NCBI GenBank assembly: GCA_903837815.1
Contig: CAILWD010000440.1
Span: 1 to 14,152, forward strand
From: an uncultured Chloroflexota bacterium
Lineage (GTDB): Bacteria > Chloroflexota > Anaerolineae > Anaerolineales > Villigracilaceae
Direction: 5' to 3'
DNA: 14,152 bases
Shown here piece after piece: positions 1 through 6,988 of the stretch. How positions within the stretch are numbered: position 1 is the stretch's first letter; every line of letters starts with the position of its first letter. The translations under genes and the position numbers were made by a program. The notes under the pieces are model-generated. The model did not search any database, was not told the origin of the DNA, and saw only the letters and a program-made list of their open reading frames with translations.

Positions 1-813
1 CTTATCAAACATATGGTTGGGCGCGAGATTGACAATATTTATCCAAGGCGAAAGAGCAGGCAAATCGGCGAGGTGACACTCGAAGCCAAAAACCTGACCG
101 CCTACAATCCCACAGCCGGGAGGCACATCCTCAAGGAAGTCTCCTTCAACGTGCGGAAAGGCGAAATCGTGGGCTTTGCCGGCTTGATGGGATCTGGAAG
201 AACGGAACTCGCCCACAGCATCTTCGGCAACCCGGATGGGTATCGTATCGAGGGTGAAATGTTCGTAAAAGGGCGGAGGGTAAATTTCTCTCACCCGCAG
301 GATGCGATTCAGGCAGGTGTGGCGTATGTGACCGAAGACCGCAAGGGCAATGGATTGATCCTCATTCAGGATGTGAAACAGAACATCTCGCTTGCCAACC
401 TGCGGGAGATCGCGCGGCGCGGCGTGGTCAATGACAATGATGAAGTCAAAATTGGGAATGAATACAAAGGTTCGTTGAATATCAAGACACCGACCATCGA
501 GCAAAAAGTATCGAACTTGAGCGGCGGGAACCAGCAGAAGGTGTCTCTGGGCAAATGGCTGTTTGTAAAGCCCGAAGTGCTGATTCTGGACGAACCCACG
601 CGCGGCATCGATGTGGGCGCCAAATATGAAATCTACACCATCATGAATCGCCTGGTGGAACAGGGCATGAGCATCATCATGATCTCGTCCGAGTTGCCCG
701 AGATTCTAGGAATGAGCGACAGGGTGTACATTGTCTCCGGCGGCAAGATCACCGGGGAAATGCCTATCGAGGAAGCCACGCAGGAAAAAATCATGCAGAA
801 AGCCGTAAATTGA
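1..813 (+). CDS. mmsA: Monosaccharide ABC transporter ATP-binding protein, C-terminal part (partial at window edge)
   Basis: This is the second half of a duplicated-domain sugar-import ATPase (MmsA/GguA/XylG/RbsA type), which powers monosaccharide uptake with the permease encoded next. The frame is open to base 1; the codons before the first visible ATG read LIKH, continuing the family's linker (IKHMVGRE), so the N-terminal ABC domain lies outside the window. The visible second ABC domain has the weakened Walker A typical of these proteins (GLMGSGRTEL), the signature LSGGNQQK, Walker B (VLILDEPTRGIDVG) and a switch region SSELPEILGMSDR. The block NEYKGSLNIKTP before the signature fits MmsA/GguA better than RbsA. 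It ends in TGA 12 bases before the permease ATG, so translation is probably coupled. The exact sugar cannot be read from the ATPase; MmsA/GguA relatives handle several monosaccharides. The family is certain and the subfamily likely. Confidence 0.93.
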   Translation, partial: LIKHMVGREIDNIYPRRKSRQIGEVTLEAKNLTAYNPTAGRHILKEVSFNVRKGEIVGFAGLMGSGRTELAHSIFGNPDGYRIEGEMFVKGRRVNFSHPQDAIQAGVAYVTEDRKGNGLILIQDVKQNISLANLREIARRGVVNDNDEVKIGNEYKGSLNIKTPTIEQKVSNLSGGNQQKVSLGKWLFVKPEVLILDEPTRGIDVGAKYEIYTIMNRLVEQGMSIIMISSELPEILGMSDRVYIVSGGKITGEMPIEEATQEKIMQKAVN

Positions 814-818
814 GGAGG
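813..818 (+). promoter_or_regulatory. Ribosome binding site deciding the permease start
   Basis: AGGAGG overlaps the last base of the ATPase stop codon and sits six bases before ATG 825. It settles the permease start at 825 rather than at the in-frame TTG at 810. Confidence 0.85.
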
Positions 819-824
819 CGCAGG

Positions 825-2030
825 ATGACATTCTTCAAGAACTTACAAAAATTATTGGGTCAAAACATCCGTGAATACGGCATGTACATCGCCTTGCTGG
901 TCATCATGGCAATATTTGCCATCACCACAGACGGAATCTTCATCTCATCCAGAAACATCAGCAACCTGATCAATCAGACAGGCTACATTGCGGTGCTTGC
1001 GGTCGGCATGACTCTGGTCATTGTCATCCGCCACATCGACCTCTCTGTTGGTTACCTCTCTGGATTTTTAGGCGCACTGGCGGCAATTGCCATGGCAGAC
1101 CCGAAAGTCATCAGCAGCGGGATGAACATGCCGGTGGGAGTGGTAATCCTCATGGTATTGGCGCTCGGCACGATTGCCGGGTTATTAATAGCCTTCCTCG
1201 TGGCAGACCTGGGAATTCCGGCATTTGTCGCCACACTCGCGGGCTGGCTGGGATATCGTGGCGCGCTTCAACTGGTGACAGCCGGCACAGGCACTATCAT
1301 CATTAACAATGAAATCTTCAACGCGTTCAGCAACGACTTCATTCCCGATATCCCCGGACTCGACTTCCTGCCCGGCGTTCACAAGTTGACTCTGTTGCTG
1401 GGCGTACTCGCCATTATCCTGCTCGTCATTGGCCAAATCAGAGACCGCAAGACAAAAACCTCCTATGGTTTTGAAGTCCTGCCCATGGATATGTTTATCC
1501 TTAAACTGGCGTTCATGACGGTCTTGCTGGCAGGCATTACCTGGATCATGGCCGGCTACAACGGACTTTCCTGGACTGTTGTCATCGTGCTGGTTGTTGT
1601 CGGAATCTATGATTTCATCACGGCGCACACCGTCCTCGGCAGGCATATTTACGCCGTCGGCGGCAACCCGGAAGCGGCAGAGTTGAGCGGCATTAGCGTC
1701 AAAAAAATCACTTACATGGTTTTTGGCTCAATGGGAATGCTTTCCGCCTTGTCGGGTATTTTATACGCCTCCCGTTTCAAATCGGCGACCACCACCGCCG
1801 GAGCAGGGCTGGAGTTTGACGCCATCACAGCGGCATTTATCGGCGGCGTGTCCCCGGCGGGCGGCATCGGCAAGGTGATCGGCTCGCTAATTGGCGCCCT
1901 GGTAATGGGCTCTCTCTCCAGCGGCATGAACCTGATGAATATCGACATCTCCATTCAGTACATCGTTAAAGCCGCCGTGCTGGCAATTGCTGTCATCTTC
2001 GATGTGGCGACCCGCAACAAAGGCAAATAG
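825..2030 (+). CDS. mmsB: Monosaccharide ABC transporter permease
   Basis: This integral-membrane permease of the BPD_transp_2 family (MmsB/GguB, XylH, RbsC relatives) forms the channel driven by the preceding ATPase. At 401 residues it is long, like MmsB/GguB and XylH and unlike RbsC (about 320). Hydrophobic segments run throughout; the motif GMTLVIVIRHIDLSVG is the family's characteristic early membrane stretch, and the C-terminal half carries AVGGNPEAAELSGI, the cytoplasmic loop thought to contact the ATPase, then AFIGGVSPAGGIGKVIGSLIGA. I chose ATG at 825 because a perfect AGGAGG lies at 813-818, six bases upstream; a TTG at 810 in the same frame would add MRRRR and put the ribosome site inside the gene. 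A binding-protein gene is presumably upstream, outside the window. The gene is followed by a strong hairpin terminator, ending the operon. Confidence 0.93.
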   Translation: MTFFKNLQKLLGQNIREYGMYIALLVIMAIFAITTDGIFISSRNISNLINQTGYIAVLAVGMTLVIVIRHIDLSVGYLSGFLGALAAIAMADPKVISSGMNMPVGVVILMVLALGTIAGLLIAFLVADLGIPAFVATLAGWLGYRGALQLVTAGTGTIIINNEIFNAFSNDFIPDIPGLDFLPGVHKLTLLLGVLAIILLVIGQIRDRKTKTSYGFEVLPMDMFILKLAFMTVLLAGITWIMAGYNGLSWTVVIVLVVVGIYDFITAHTVLGRHIYAVGGNPEAAELSGISVKKITYMVFGSMGMLSALSGILYASRFKSATTTAGAGLEFDAITAAFIGGVSPAGGIGKVIGSLIGALVMGSLSSGMNLMNIDISIQYIVKAAVLAIAVIFDVATRNKGK

Positions 2031-2067
2031 GGTTCGCTCCTTCGAAAGACAATGGCATTTGCCAAAC

Positions 2068-2107
2068 AAACTCACTCCCAAGAAAAACAGGGGTGAGTTT
2101 ATTTTTT
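2068..2107 (+). terminator. Rho-independent terminator of the ABC transporter operon
   Basis: AAACTCAC (2068-2075) pairs with GTGAGTTT (2093-2100). After a one-base bulge, three more C:G pairs extend the stem inward. A T-rich run (ATTTTTT) follows at 2101-2107. The hairpin begins 38 bases after the permease stop codon. Confidence 0.85.
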
Positions 2108-2130
2108 CCTCGAACGCCAGAAAGCCTGCT

Positions 2131-2159
2131 TTCCACAAAACAGCCAGACCTGTTATATT
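2131..2159 (+). promoter_or_regulatory. Candidate promoter of the MFS/oxidoreductase operon, possibly leaderless
   Basis: TATATT at 2154-2159 is a good -10 match, with a weak -35 (TTCCAC, 2131-2136) 17 bases upstream. The expected transcription start would be near 2166, about three bases before ATG 2169. No purine-rich ribosome site precedes that ATG, so the mRNA would be essentially leaderless. The -10 is persuasive; the -35 is poor. Confidence 0.35.
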
Positions 2160-2168
2160 TCATCTATC

Positions 2169-3341
2169 ATGCAAACCAAATCATCGAAAACCACAATCAT
2201 CCTTCTAACAGCGGGTTGCTTTCTTGCCTTCTTCGTCTTTGGATTCACAGACAACCTCAAAGGCCCCACCCTGCCCGCCATGCTCGCAGAGTTGAACTTT
2301 GACTACGGCACAGGTGGCAATATCTTCTTCGGCGAATATCTCGGCTTTCTCATCGCCACCCTCCTCACAGGAGTCCTCGCCGACCGCTTCGGGTTGAAAA
2401 GCGTCATCCTGCTGGCAGGCTTATTTTTGGCAGTCGGTGTCAGTGGATACAGCGCCTTCAGTTCCACCTCCCTTCTTTTCATATCCATCTTCATCGTCGG
2501 CATGGGACTGGGAGCGCTGGAACTTGGTCCCAACGCCATCATCGTCAGCCTGCATCACAAACGCAAGGGACTTTACCTCAATCTGATGTCCGTCCTGCAC
2601 GGGTTGGGTTCGCTCCTCGCGCCGCTCTTCGCGGGCTGGCTGCTAAACCTCAGCATTTCCTGGCGAGTCATCTACCGCTGGGACCTGGTTCCAATCGCCC
2701 TGTTTATAATCGTCTTCCTCTTTCTTCGGTTCCCCAACACGGAAGAAAAATCGCAGATGGATTTCCGCCGCATTCCGCAGGTTGCGTTCAAAGGAGAACT
2801 GCCCCTTTTCTACGCGGCAATCTGTTTCTATGTCGCCGCTGAAATCGGCATGGGGCAATGGCTGGCGACATTCCTCCAGGACCTCCGCAATGCCAGCGTA
2901 GCCGAAAGCAGCCAGGCGCTTTCACTATTCTTTGGCATGATTATGGTCGGGCGTTTCATCGGCGGGTTTTTTGTTCAAAAAGTTGGATACCTGCGCTCAA
3001 TACTCTTCGTAAGCTCGGGGGGAATCCTCTGCATTGTCCTCGGCTTGTTCGTGCCCAAGACCGCTTTCCTTTTGCCTCTAACGGGTTTTTTCTTCTCAAT
3101 CATCTTCCCCACCATCACCGCCGCCGTCTCGGACCACCACACAGAAAATGGAAACACGATTCTCGGCGTGCTCTTCACCTTCGCAGGAGTCGGCGGAATG
3201 ATCGGCCCCTGGCTGATCGGCTTGAGCAGCGACCTTTTTGGACTGCAAGCGGGGTTTTCGTTCAACATTCTGTTCCTGATTATCTTACTCGTTTCGGTTG
3301 CCATACTTTTGAAAAGGAGTACCCATGGACAAACAAATTAA
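2169..3341 (+). CDS. MFS transporter, probably sugar or small-solute permease
   Basis: This is a 390-residue major facilitator superfamily permease with about 12 hydrophobic segments, acting in the cytoplasmic membrane as a secondary transporter. The MFS motif A occurs in the expected loop between segments 2 and 3 (GVLADRFGLKS, about residues 68-78), followed by GxGLGALELGPNAI in segment 4. A charged central loop (about residues 189-210) separates the two six-helix halves. The overall look recalls the fucose/glucose permease (FHS/FucP) branch, but the substrate cannot be read from sequence. The end overlaps the start of the downstream Gfo/Idh/MocA oxidoreductase by 17 bases, so the two are translationally coupled; the transported compound may be the oxidoreductase substrate (inference). 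The start at 2169 gives a normal short cytoplasmic N terminus but has no visible Shine-Dalgarno. Confidence 0.88.
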   Translation: MQTKSSKTTIILLTAGCFLAFFVFGFTDNLKGPTLPAMLAELNFDYGTGGNIFFGEYLGFLIATLLTGVLADRFGLKSVILLAGLFLAVGVSGYSAFSSTSLLFISIFIVGMGLGALELGPNAIIVSLHHKRKGLYLNLMSVLHGLGSLLAPLFAGWLLNLSISWRVIYRWDLVPIALFIIVFLFLRFPNTEEKSQMDFRRIPQVAFKGELPLFYAAICFYVAAEIGMGQWLATFLQDLRNASVAESSQALSLFFGMIMVGRFIGGFFVQKVGYLRSILFVSSGGILCIVLGLFVPKTAFLLPLTGFFFSIIFPTITAAVSDHHTENGNTILGVLFTFAGVGGMIGPWLIGLSSDLFGLQAGFSFNILFLIILLVSVAILLKRSTHGQTN

Positions 3342-4314
3342 CTGGGGACTGCTCTCGACTGCGCGAATCAACCAGGCGTTGATTCGACCCCTCACCGCCT
3401 CAAAACGCACCCGACTGCTGGCCGTCGCTTCGAGAAGCCTTTCCTCCGCCGAAGCCTACGCCCGCGAGTGGAAGATTCCACGCGCTCACGAGAGTTATGA
3501 AGCCCTGCTCGCCGACCCCGAAATCGACGTGATTTACAACCCGCTACCCAATCACCTCCACGCCGAGTGGACCATCAAAGCCCTGCGCGCCGGCAAGCAC
3601 GTGCTGTGCGAAAAACCCATCGCGCTGACTCTCGCCGAAGTGGACGCGATGACACAGGCGGCAAAAGAAAGCGGCAAAGTCCTCGCCGAAGCCTTCATGT
3701 ATCGCCATCACGCCCAGACCCTGAAAGCGAAGGAAATTGTAGACAGCGGCGCGTTAGGCAAAATTCAACTCGTCAAAGGCGCTTTCACCTTCAACCTGAC
3801 TCGCGAAGGCGACATCCGCTCGAAGAAGGAAACGGGCGGCGGCAGTATTTGGGATATTGGCTGTTACCCAATTTCGTTTGCGCGGATGATTATCGGGGCG
3901 GAACCGCTCGAAGTTTTTGGCTGGCGGGTGGCGGGTGAAAACGGGGTGGATGATTCGTTCTACGGGCAGATGAAATTCGAGGGCGGAGTCCACGCCCAGT
4001 TCGACAGCGGGTTCAAATCCCCGTTTCGCACCATGATCGAGATTGTCGGCACAGAGGCGTCGTTGAGCATTCCCGCCCCATTCAAGCCGGAACGAAGCAG
4101 TGAAATTTTCCTCTCACGCGGCAGTAAAGCGGAAAAGATAAAAATCAAAGGCGGCATGTTGTACATGGGCGAAGTGGACGATATTTGCGATGCCATCGCG
4201 GAAAACAAAGCGCCGCGCATTTCCCTCGCCGATAGCCGCGGCAACGTGGCTGCCATCCTTGCCCTGCTAGAATCGGCGCAGGTCGGAAAGCCGGTTTCAC
4301 TCGTCGGGCGATAA
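3325..4314 (+). CDS. Gfo/Idh/MocA-family NAD(P)-dependent oxidoreductase
   Basis: This 329-residue soluble dehydrogenase belongs to the glucose-fructose oxidoreductase/inositol dehydrogenase superfamily, which oxidises sugars, inositols or dihydrodiols with NAD(P). The N-terminal Rossmann fold begins with INWGLLSTARIN, where the usual GxGxxG glycines are replaced by the LSTARI form common in the xylose-1-dehydrogenase and trans-dihydrodiol dehydrogenase branch. The family's EKP motif (CEKPIAL, residues 95-101) carries the expected catalytic lysine, and the second conserved block GGGSIWDIGCYPISFAR (about 171-187) starts the C-terminal substrate domain. Length is normal. An AGGAG site precedes ATG 3325, inside the end of the MFS gene, with a 17-base overlap. 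A hairpin terminator follows. No signal peptide is seen, so it is cytoplasmic. The substrate is unknown; the pairing with an MFS permease suggests an imported sugar or polyol. Confidence 0.92.
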   Translation: MDKQINWGLLSTARINQALIRPLTASKRTRLLAVASRSLSSAEAYAREWKIPRAHESYEALLADPEIDVIYNPLPNHLHAEWTIKALRAGKHVLCEKPIALTLAEVDAMTQAAKESGKVLAEAFMYRHHAQTLKAKEIVDSGALGKIQLVKGAFTFNLTREGDIRSKKETGGGSIWDIGCYPISFARMIIGAEPLEVFGWRVAGENGVDDSFYGQMKFEGGVHAQFDSGFKSPFRTMIEIVGTEASLSIPAPFKPERSSEIFLSRGSKAEKIKIKGGMLYMGEVDDICDAIAENKAPRISLADSRGNVAAILALLESAQVGKPVSLVGR

Positions 4315-4338
4315 TCAAAAGAAGAGGATACATAAAAC

Positions 4339-4371
4339 AAAGTGGAGCCGGGGTGCTCGGCTCCACTTTTT
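4339..4371 (+). terminator. Hairpin terminator after the oxidoreductase gene
   Basis: AAAGTGGAGCC (4339-4349) pairs perfectly with GGCTCCACTTT (4359-4369), with one extra G:C pair inside and a seven-base loop. Ts follow to 4371. Read on the minus strand the stem is followed by TTGTTTT, so it may also stop the converging 140-residue gene. Confidence 0.9.
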
Positions 4372-4397
4372 AGTTTCACGCAGGATTCGCCCGCGCC

Positions 4398-4820
4398 CTA
4401 TAACTTGCGATGCAATGCCAGCAATGTGTACGCCCCCGTCCACGGTTTTCCGAGACGGTGATTATCCGAAACAACGACATTGCCAAGTTTCGATGCGATC
4501 TGCGGCATGAGCATGGCAACGGAAGCCCAATCGTCGTGAAGGACGGCGGCCTTCATCTTTTCAGCGGTTTGCCCTGCCCATATCCATTCCATGCGGAATT
4601 TATCCGCCTTTACCCAGTAATCGCGTTTTTCCCACGCGGCAACAGAGGCGTCGATTCCCTCTGAAATAGATTGCAAGGCAAGGGCAACAAACGCCGCCAT
4701 ATCTTTGGTTTCGGGGCTTACCTCAGACATTTTTGCCATTCCGCGAATACACAGCGCAATGGATTTGATCAAACGGGTACGTTCTTTTCCAACAGAATCA
4801 GGGTTGATGACGCGGCTCAA
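4398..4820 (-). CDS. Hypothetical helical protein, 140 aa
   Basis: I do not recognise this protein. It is 140 residues, without a signal peptide or hydrophobic membrane segment. Long amphipathic stretches (about residues 9-48 and 50-90) suggest an all-helical soluble bundle. A tryptophan-rich patch (EKRDYWVKADKFRMEW, then IWAGQ) lies in the middle, and the C-terminal block HRLGKPWTGAYTLLALH looks conserved in character. The start is a TTG at 4820: no ATG or GTG lies between it and the upstream in-frame stop (TAA at 4865-4863), and GGAG (4832-4829) precedes it by eight bases. It is a single-gene unit with a near-consensus promoter at 4889-4862 and shares the hairpin at 4339-4369 with the convergent oxidoreductase gene. 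Coding is supported by the clean frame, ribosome site, promoter and terminator; the function is unknown. Confidence 0.75.
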   Translation of the reverse strand: MSRVINPDSVGKERTRLIKSIALCIRGMAKMSEVSPETKDMAAFVALALQSISEGIDASVAAWEKRDYWVKADKFRMEWIWAGQTAEKMKAAVLHDDWASVAMLMPQIASKLGNVVVSDNHRLGKPWTGAYTLLALHRKL

Positions 4821-4861
4821 TAGGAATGCTCCAGAATTGGGATTAGGGCTGCAAGAGCGCG

Positions 4862-4889
4862 ATTATACCCAGCAATTGAAAATCGTCAA
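4862..4889 (-). promoter_or_regulatory. Sigma70-type promoter of the 140-aa gene
   Basis: On the minus strand TTGACG (4889-4884) is separated by 16 bases from a perfect TATAAT (4867-4862). Transcription should start near 4855, giving a leader of about 35 bases before the TTG start codon. Confidence 0.65.
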
Positions 4890-4991
4890 CTCGAACCGGG
4901 CCGGCATTTAGGTCTGGAGCAAAGCCCGGTTTGTGTCGCTCTCGTCGTGGCGCAGAACCGTTATCCTCCACTATTTATGTTATTTTAGAGG

Positions 4992-5023
4992 GATAAAAAG
5001 TCCCACAGGAGTTCTGCGGGACT
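4992..5023 (-). terminator. Terminator of the jelly-roll lipoprotein gene
   Basis: On the minus strand AGTCCC (5023-5018) pairs with GGGACT (5004-4999). Three further pairs lie inside after one mismatch, the loop is five bases, and TTTTTAT follows at 4998-4992. The hairpin begins eight bases after the stop codon of the lipoprotein gene. Confidence 0.85.
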
Positions 5024-5030
5024 GAAATTT

Positions 5031-5687
5031 CTACGGCTCTGAAACCCTGAGGTTGTCAAAGGCGATCTGCACATTGCCCTCGTCGACAGACCCCGCAAAA
5101 AAGCCCAATGTCCCTGTGGTGAAGCGGCTGTCCTGCACCTCGCCCAGCATCTGGTCATTGACGTAATATTTCAGGCTCGACCCGACCGCGACCACCTTCA
5201 AGCGATTGGTCTGGTTTCCCTGCTTAATGGCAGATGACTCCGTCCATTCGACCAGGAATTCAGGGTCGGTATGATTCGCGCCATCGACGGTAAAGGAATA
5301 ATATCCATCGCCGCTAATCATGAAGGTGTAGAACTCATCCGACTCCAGGCCATAGCGCAGGATCATTCCATAGGCATTATTATTCGGCCCGCTAATCTGG
5401 GTGGCATCCGCCTCGAAAACGAAATCCGTGTACTCTGCGCTGGTACACTCCGTCCAACCGACATAGGACGAGGTGATAACCCGCATCGTAAACTGACCGT
5501 TTTCCACAACCCGCTCGATGTCGCTGGTGGACTCGGTATTGCAAGAGTCGGTAAATTCGCTGTCTTCGAAAATCACCTTGACCGGTGTAGGTTGCACCTC
5601 GGATGTGCCGAGATTGGTGATTGTTGAACAAGCCAGCATGGTCACAAGTAAGAAGATGGAAAAGAAAAGCAAGCGGTTATGTTTCAT
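5031..5687 (-). CDS. Lipoprotein with a concanavalin/jelly-roll-like domain
   Basis: This 218-residue protein begins with a lipoprotein signal peptide: basic MKHNR, a hydrophobic core, then MLAC with the lipidated cysteine at residue 20. It should be exported and anchored on the outer face of the cytoplasmic membrane. After a short linker, the rest alternates polar and aromatic strands (GQFTMRV, DFVFEADA, AYGMILRYG, FYTFMISGDGYYSF, NRLKVVAVGSSLKYYVND, GTLGFFAG, IAFDNLRV). This matches the pattern of the DUF1080/3-keto-disaccharide hydrolase and related jelly-roll folds, often carbohydrate-binding or structural. No catalytic residues can be assigned. AGGAG precedes the ATG by about five bases. 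It has its own promoter, overlapped by an inverted repeat, and its own terminator. Lipoprotein assignment is firm; the fold is probable; the function is unknown. Confidence 0.85.
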   Translation of the reverse strand: MKHNRLLFFSIFLLVTMLACSTITNLGTSEVQPTPVKVIFEDSEFTDSCNTESTSDIERVVENGQFTMRVITSSYVGWTECTSAEYTDFVFEADATQISGPNNNAYGMILRYGLESDEFYTFMISGDGYYSFTVDGANHTDPEFLVEWTESSAIKQGNQTNRLKVVAVGSSLKYYVNDQMLGEVQDSRFTTGTLGFFAGSVDEGNVQIAFDNLRVSEP

Positions 5688-5721
5688 TTTTTCTCCTGTA
5701 AAATATTATCGAATAGCCGAC

Positions 5722-5748
5722 CGGACAGTGGCGGGATTATACTGTCCG
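5722..5748. promoter_or_regulatory. Inverted repeat, candidate operator
   Basis: CGGACAGT (5722-5729) and ACTGTCCG (5741-5748) form a perfect 8-base inverted repeat separated by 11 bases. It covers the -10 box and predicted start point of the minus-strand lipoprotein promoter, and also lies upstream of the divergent Nudix gene. Position and symmetry suggest a repressor site; the regulator is not identifiable here. Confidence 0.4.
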
Positions 5749-5763
5749 ACTTGAAGTTGTAAA
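5736..5763 (-). promoter_or_regulatory. Sigma70-type promoter of the jelly-roll lipoprotein gene
   Basis: On the minus strand TTTACA (5763-5758) is 16 bases upstream of a perfect TATAAT (5741-5736). Transcription should start near 5729, giving a leader of about 42 bases. The -10 overlaps the inner part of an inverted repeat. Confidence 0.6.
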
Positions 5764-5785
5764 TAGGTGAAAGGAACCATTTACC

Positions 5786-6253
5786 GTGACACAAGTTCTT
5801 TACGGCCCTCAACTGGGCAAACAAGGCAAGCTCCGCATGGGATGCAGCGCCATCATCTTCGACGAGAAACGCGGGAAGGCGCTGCTCACCCAACGCGCCG
5901 ACAACGGACGTTGGTGCCTGCCCGGCGGCGGCATGGAAACGGGCGAAAGCGTCGCGCAAGCCTGCGAACGCGAAGTTTGGGAAGAGACGGGCTTGCGGGC
6001 GCGTGTGACCCGCCTCGTCGGCGTGTATAGCAACCCCGACCAGTTGGTCATCTACCCCGACGGGAACAAAGCCTTCTTCGTCGTCCTCAGTTTCGAGGCG
6101 GAAATCATCGGCGGCGAATTGGGGTTGAGCGACGAAACCACCGCCTTTGGCTATTTCTCGCTGGAAGAAATGGAATCCATGCCCATGCACGCCCGTCACA
6201 AGGACCGGGTAGAAGACGCGTTGCTCAACCAGCGGGACACACTCATCAAGTAG
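5786..6253 (+). CDS. Nudix hydrolase
   Basis: This 155-residue cytoplasmic hydrolase cleaves a nucleoside diphosphate linked to some other moiety, with a divalent metal. A complete Nudix box (G-x5-E-x7-R-E-U-x-E-E-x-G-U) lies at residues 48-70: GGMETGE, then a seven-residue stretch, then REVWEETGL. All metal-binding glutamates are present. The substrate is not determined by the box; LPGGGMETGES is the common form in MutT/ADP-ribose pyrophosphatase-like members. The start is GTG 5786, with AAGGA about ten bases upstream; the first ATG in frame is codon 18 (MGCSAIIF) and would remove a few residues before the first strand, so it remains an alternative. The gene runs convergently into the methyltransferase gene with only 16 bases between stop codons and no hairpin there. 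Confidence 0.93.
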   Translation: MTQVLYGPQLGKQGKLRMGCSAIIFDEKRGKALLTQRADNGRWCLPGGGMETGESVAQACEREVWEETGLRARVTRLVGVYSNPDQLVIYPDGNKAFFVVLSFEAEIIGGELGLSDETTAFGYFSLEEMESMPMHARHKDRVEDALLNQRDTLIK

Positions 6254-6269
6254 CCGTAACTTTCATCAT

Positions 6270-6968
6270 TCATCCTTGCATTTCCCGCCACCACACTCCC
6301 GTACATTCGGGTAAAACCTGCCAATTATTTTTCCTCACTTTGTCGCCCAGTTCGTCGCCAAAGAAAAAGCGCGATAAATATTCCGCCTCGTCGAGCGACT
6401 CGAATTGGTAGTCGGTGCGAATCCATTTGTGCTGGAAGCCCGCCCCCCCCAGCCAGGGATAATACTCCTTGAGGTGTTCCAACTCGACGGGCGATTCGTT
6501 CCCCGTTCCAAGCGACTCGAACAGGACAATTTGTCCGCCCGGCTTCAAGACGCGCTTCATCTCGGTCATCCACTTTTCCAACTCAGCCCGCCAGGTTTCG
6601 GGATTCCAGACTGCAAGATAAGCCACGCTCCAGCCTGAGATGACCAGGTCTGCGGACGAATCCTCGACTGGCAGTTGACGATGGTCTGCCACATCAACCT
6701 GCCAGTTGGTCAAGCCGCTGGCGCTTAGTTTCTGGCGGCAAACCCGCAGCATTTCCTCCGAAATATCGAAGGCGCGGACAGACTTCACCAGCGGAACCAG
6801 TTGACAGGCGAGGCGTCCCGTGCCAGCGCCGAGGTCGTAGACGGCGCGGTTTTCCAGAGTCGTAATCTCCAGCAGTGACTTCAGGATGTTTCCCTGATAA
6901 TCCTCGCGGGCAATTAGCGCCTCGTATTTGTCCCCTTCAGTTTGGTAGATTTCTTCTTGTGTAGGCAT
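6270..6968 (-). CDS. Class I SAM-dependent methyltransferase
   Basis: This 232-residue cytoplasmic enzyme has the Rossmann-like SAM fold: motif I VYDLGAGTGRL (about residues 43-53), the acidic end of strand 2 (RAFDIS, about 65-70), DVAD (about 92-95), motif IV-like DLVISGWS (107-113), and VLKPGGQIVLFES (140-152), typical of the UbiE/Methyltransf_11/25 group. The C-terminal part (RTDYQFESLDEAE, FFFGDELGDKV) is a substrate cap seen in small-molecule methyltransferases; the acceptor is unknown. The start ATG 6968 lies six bases after a perfect TATAAT on the same strand, so the transcript is probably leaderless, and there is no ribosome site. A run of eight Gs (C8 at 6443-6450 on the plus strand) occurs inside the gene but the frame is intact. 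The gene is divergent from the YbaK gene. Confidence 0.9.
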   Translation of the reverse strand: MPTQEEIYQTEGDKYEALIAREDYQGNILKSLLEITTLENRAVYDLGAGTGRLACQLVPLVKSVRAFDISEEMLRVCRQKLSASGLTNWQVDVADHRQLPVEDSSADLVISGWSVAYLAVWNPETWRAELEKWMTEMKRVLKPGGQIVLFESLGTGNESPVELEHLKEYYPWLGGAGFQHKWIRTDYQFESLDEAEYLSRFFFGDELGDKVRKNNWQVLPECTGVWWREMQG

Positions 6969-6974
6969 ACAAGA

Positions 6975-6982
6975 ATTATAAT
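6975..6982. promoter_or_regulatory. Palindromic -10 box shared by divergent genes
   Basis: ATTATAAT is its own reverse complement and contains a perfect TATAAT on each strand: 6977-6982 on plus and 6980-6975 on minus. Each is exactly six bases from the ATG it faces (6989 plus, 6968 minus). The 20-base gap has no room for ribosome sites, so both mRNAs should start at or next to the ATG. No good -35 is visible on either strand. Confidence 0.6.
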
Positions 6983-6988
6983 AGCTTC

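Noticed and set aside
1185..1646. 153-codon minus-strand frame opposite the permease gene
   Set aside because: It lies wholly within a clearly coding permease gene and has no start signal or recognisable domain.
5684..6199. 171-codon minus-strand frame opposite the Nudix gene
   Set aside because: The plus strand carries a perfect Nudix box; the antisense frame runs across the Nudix gene and the lipoprotein promoter and has no recognisable domain.
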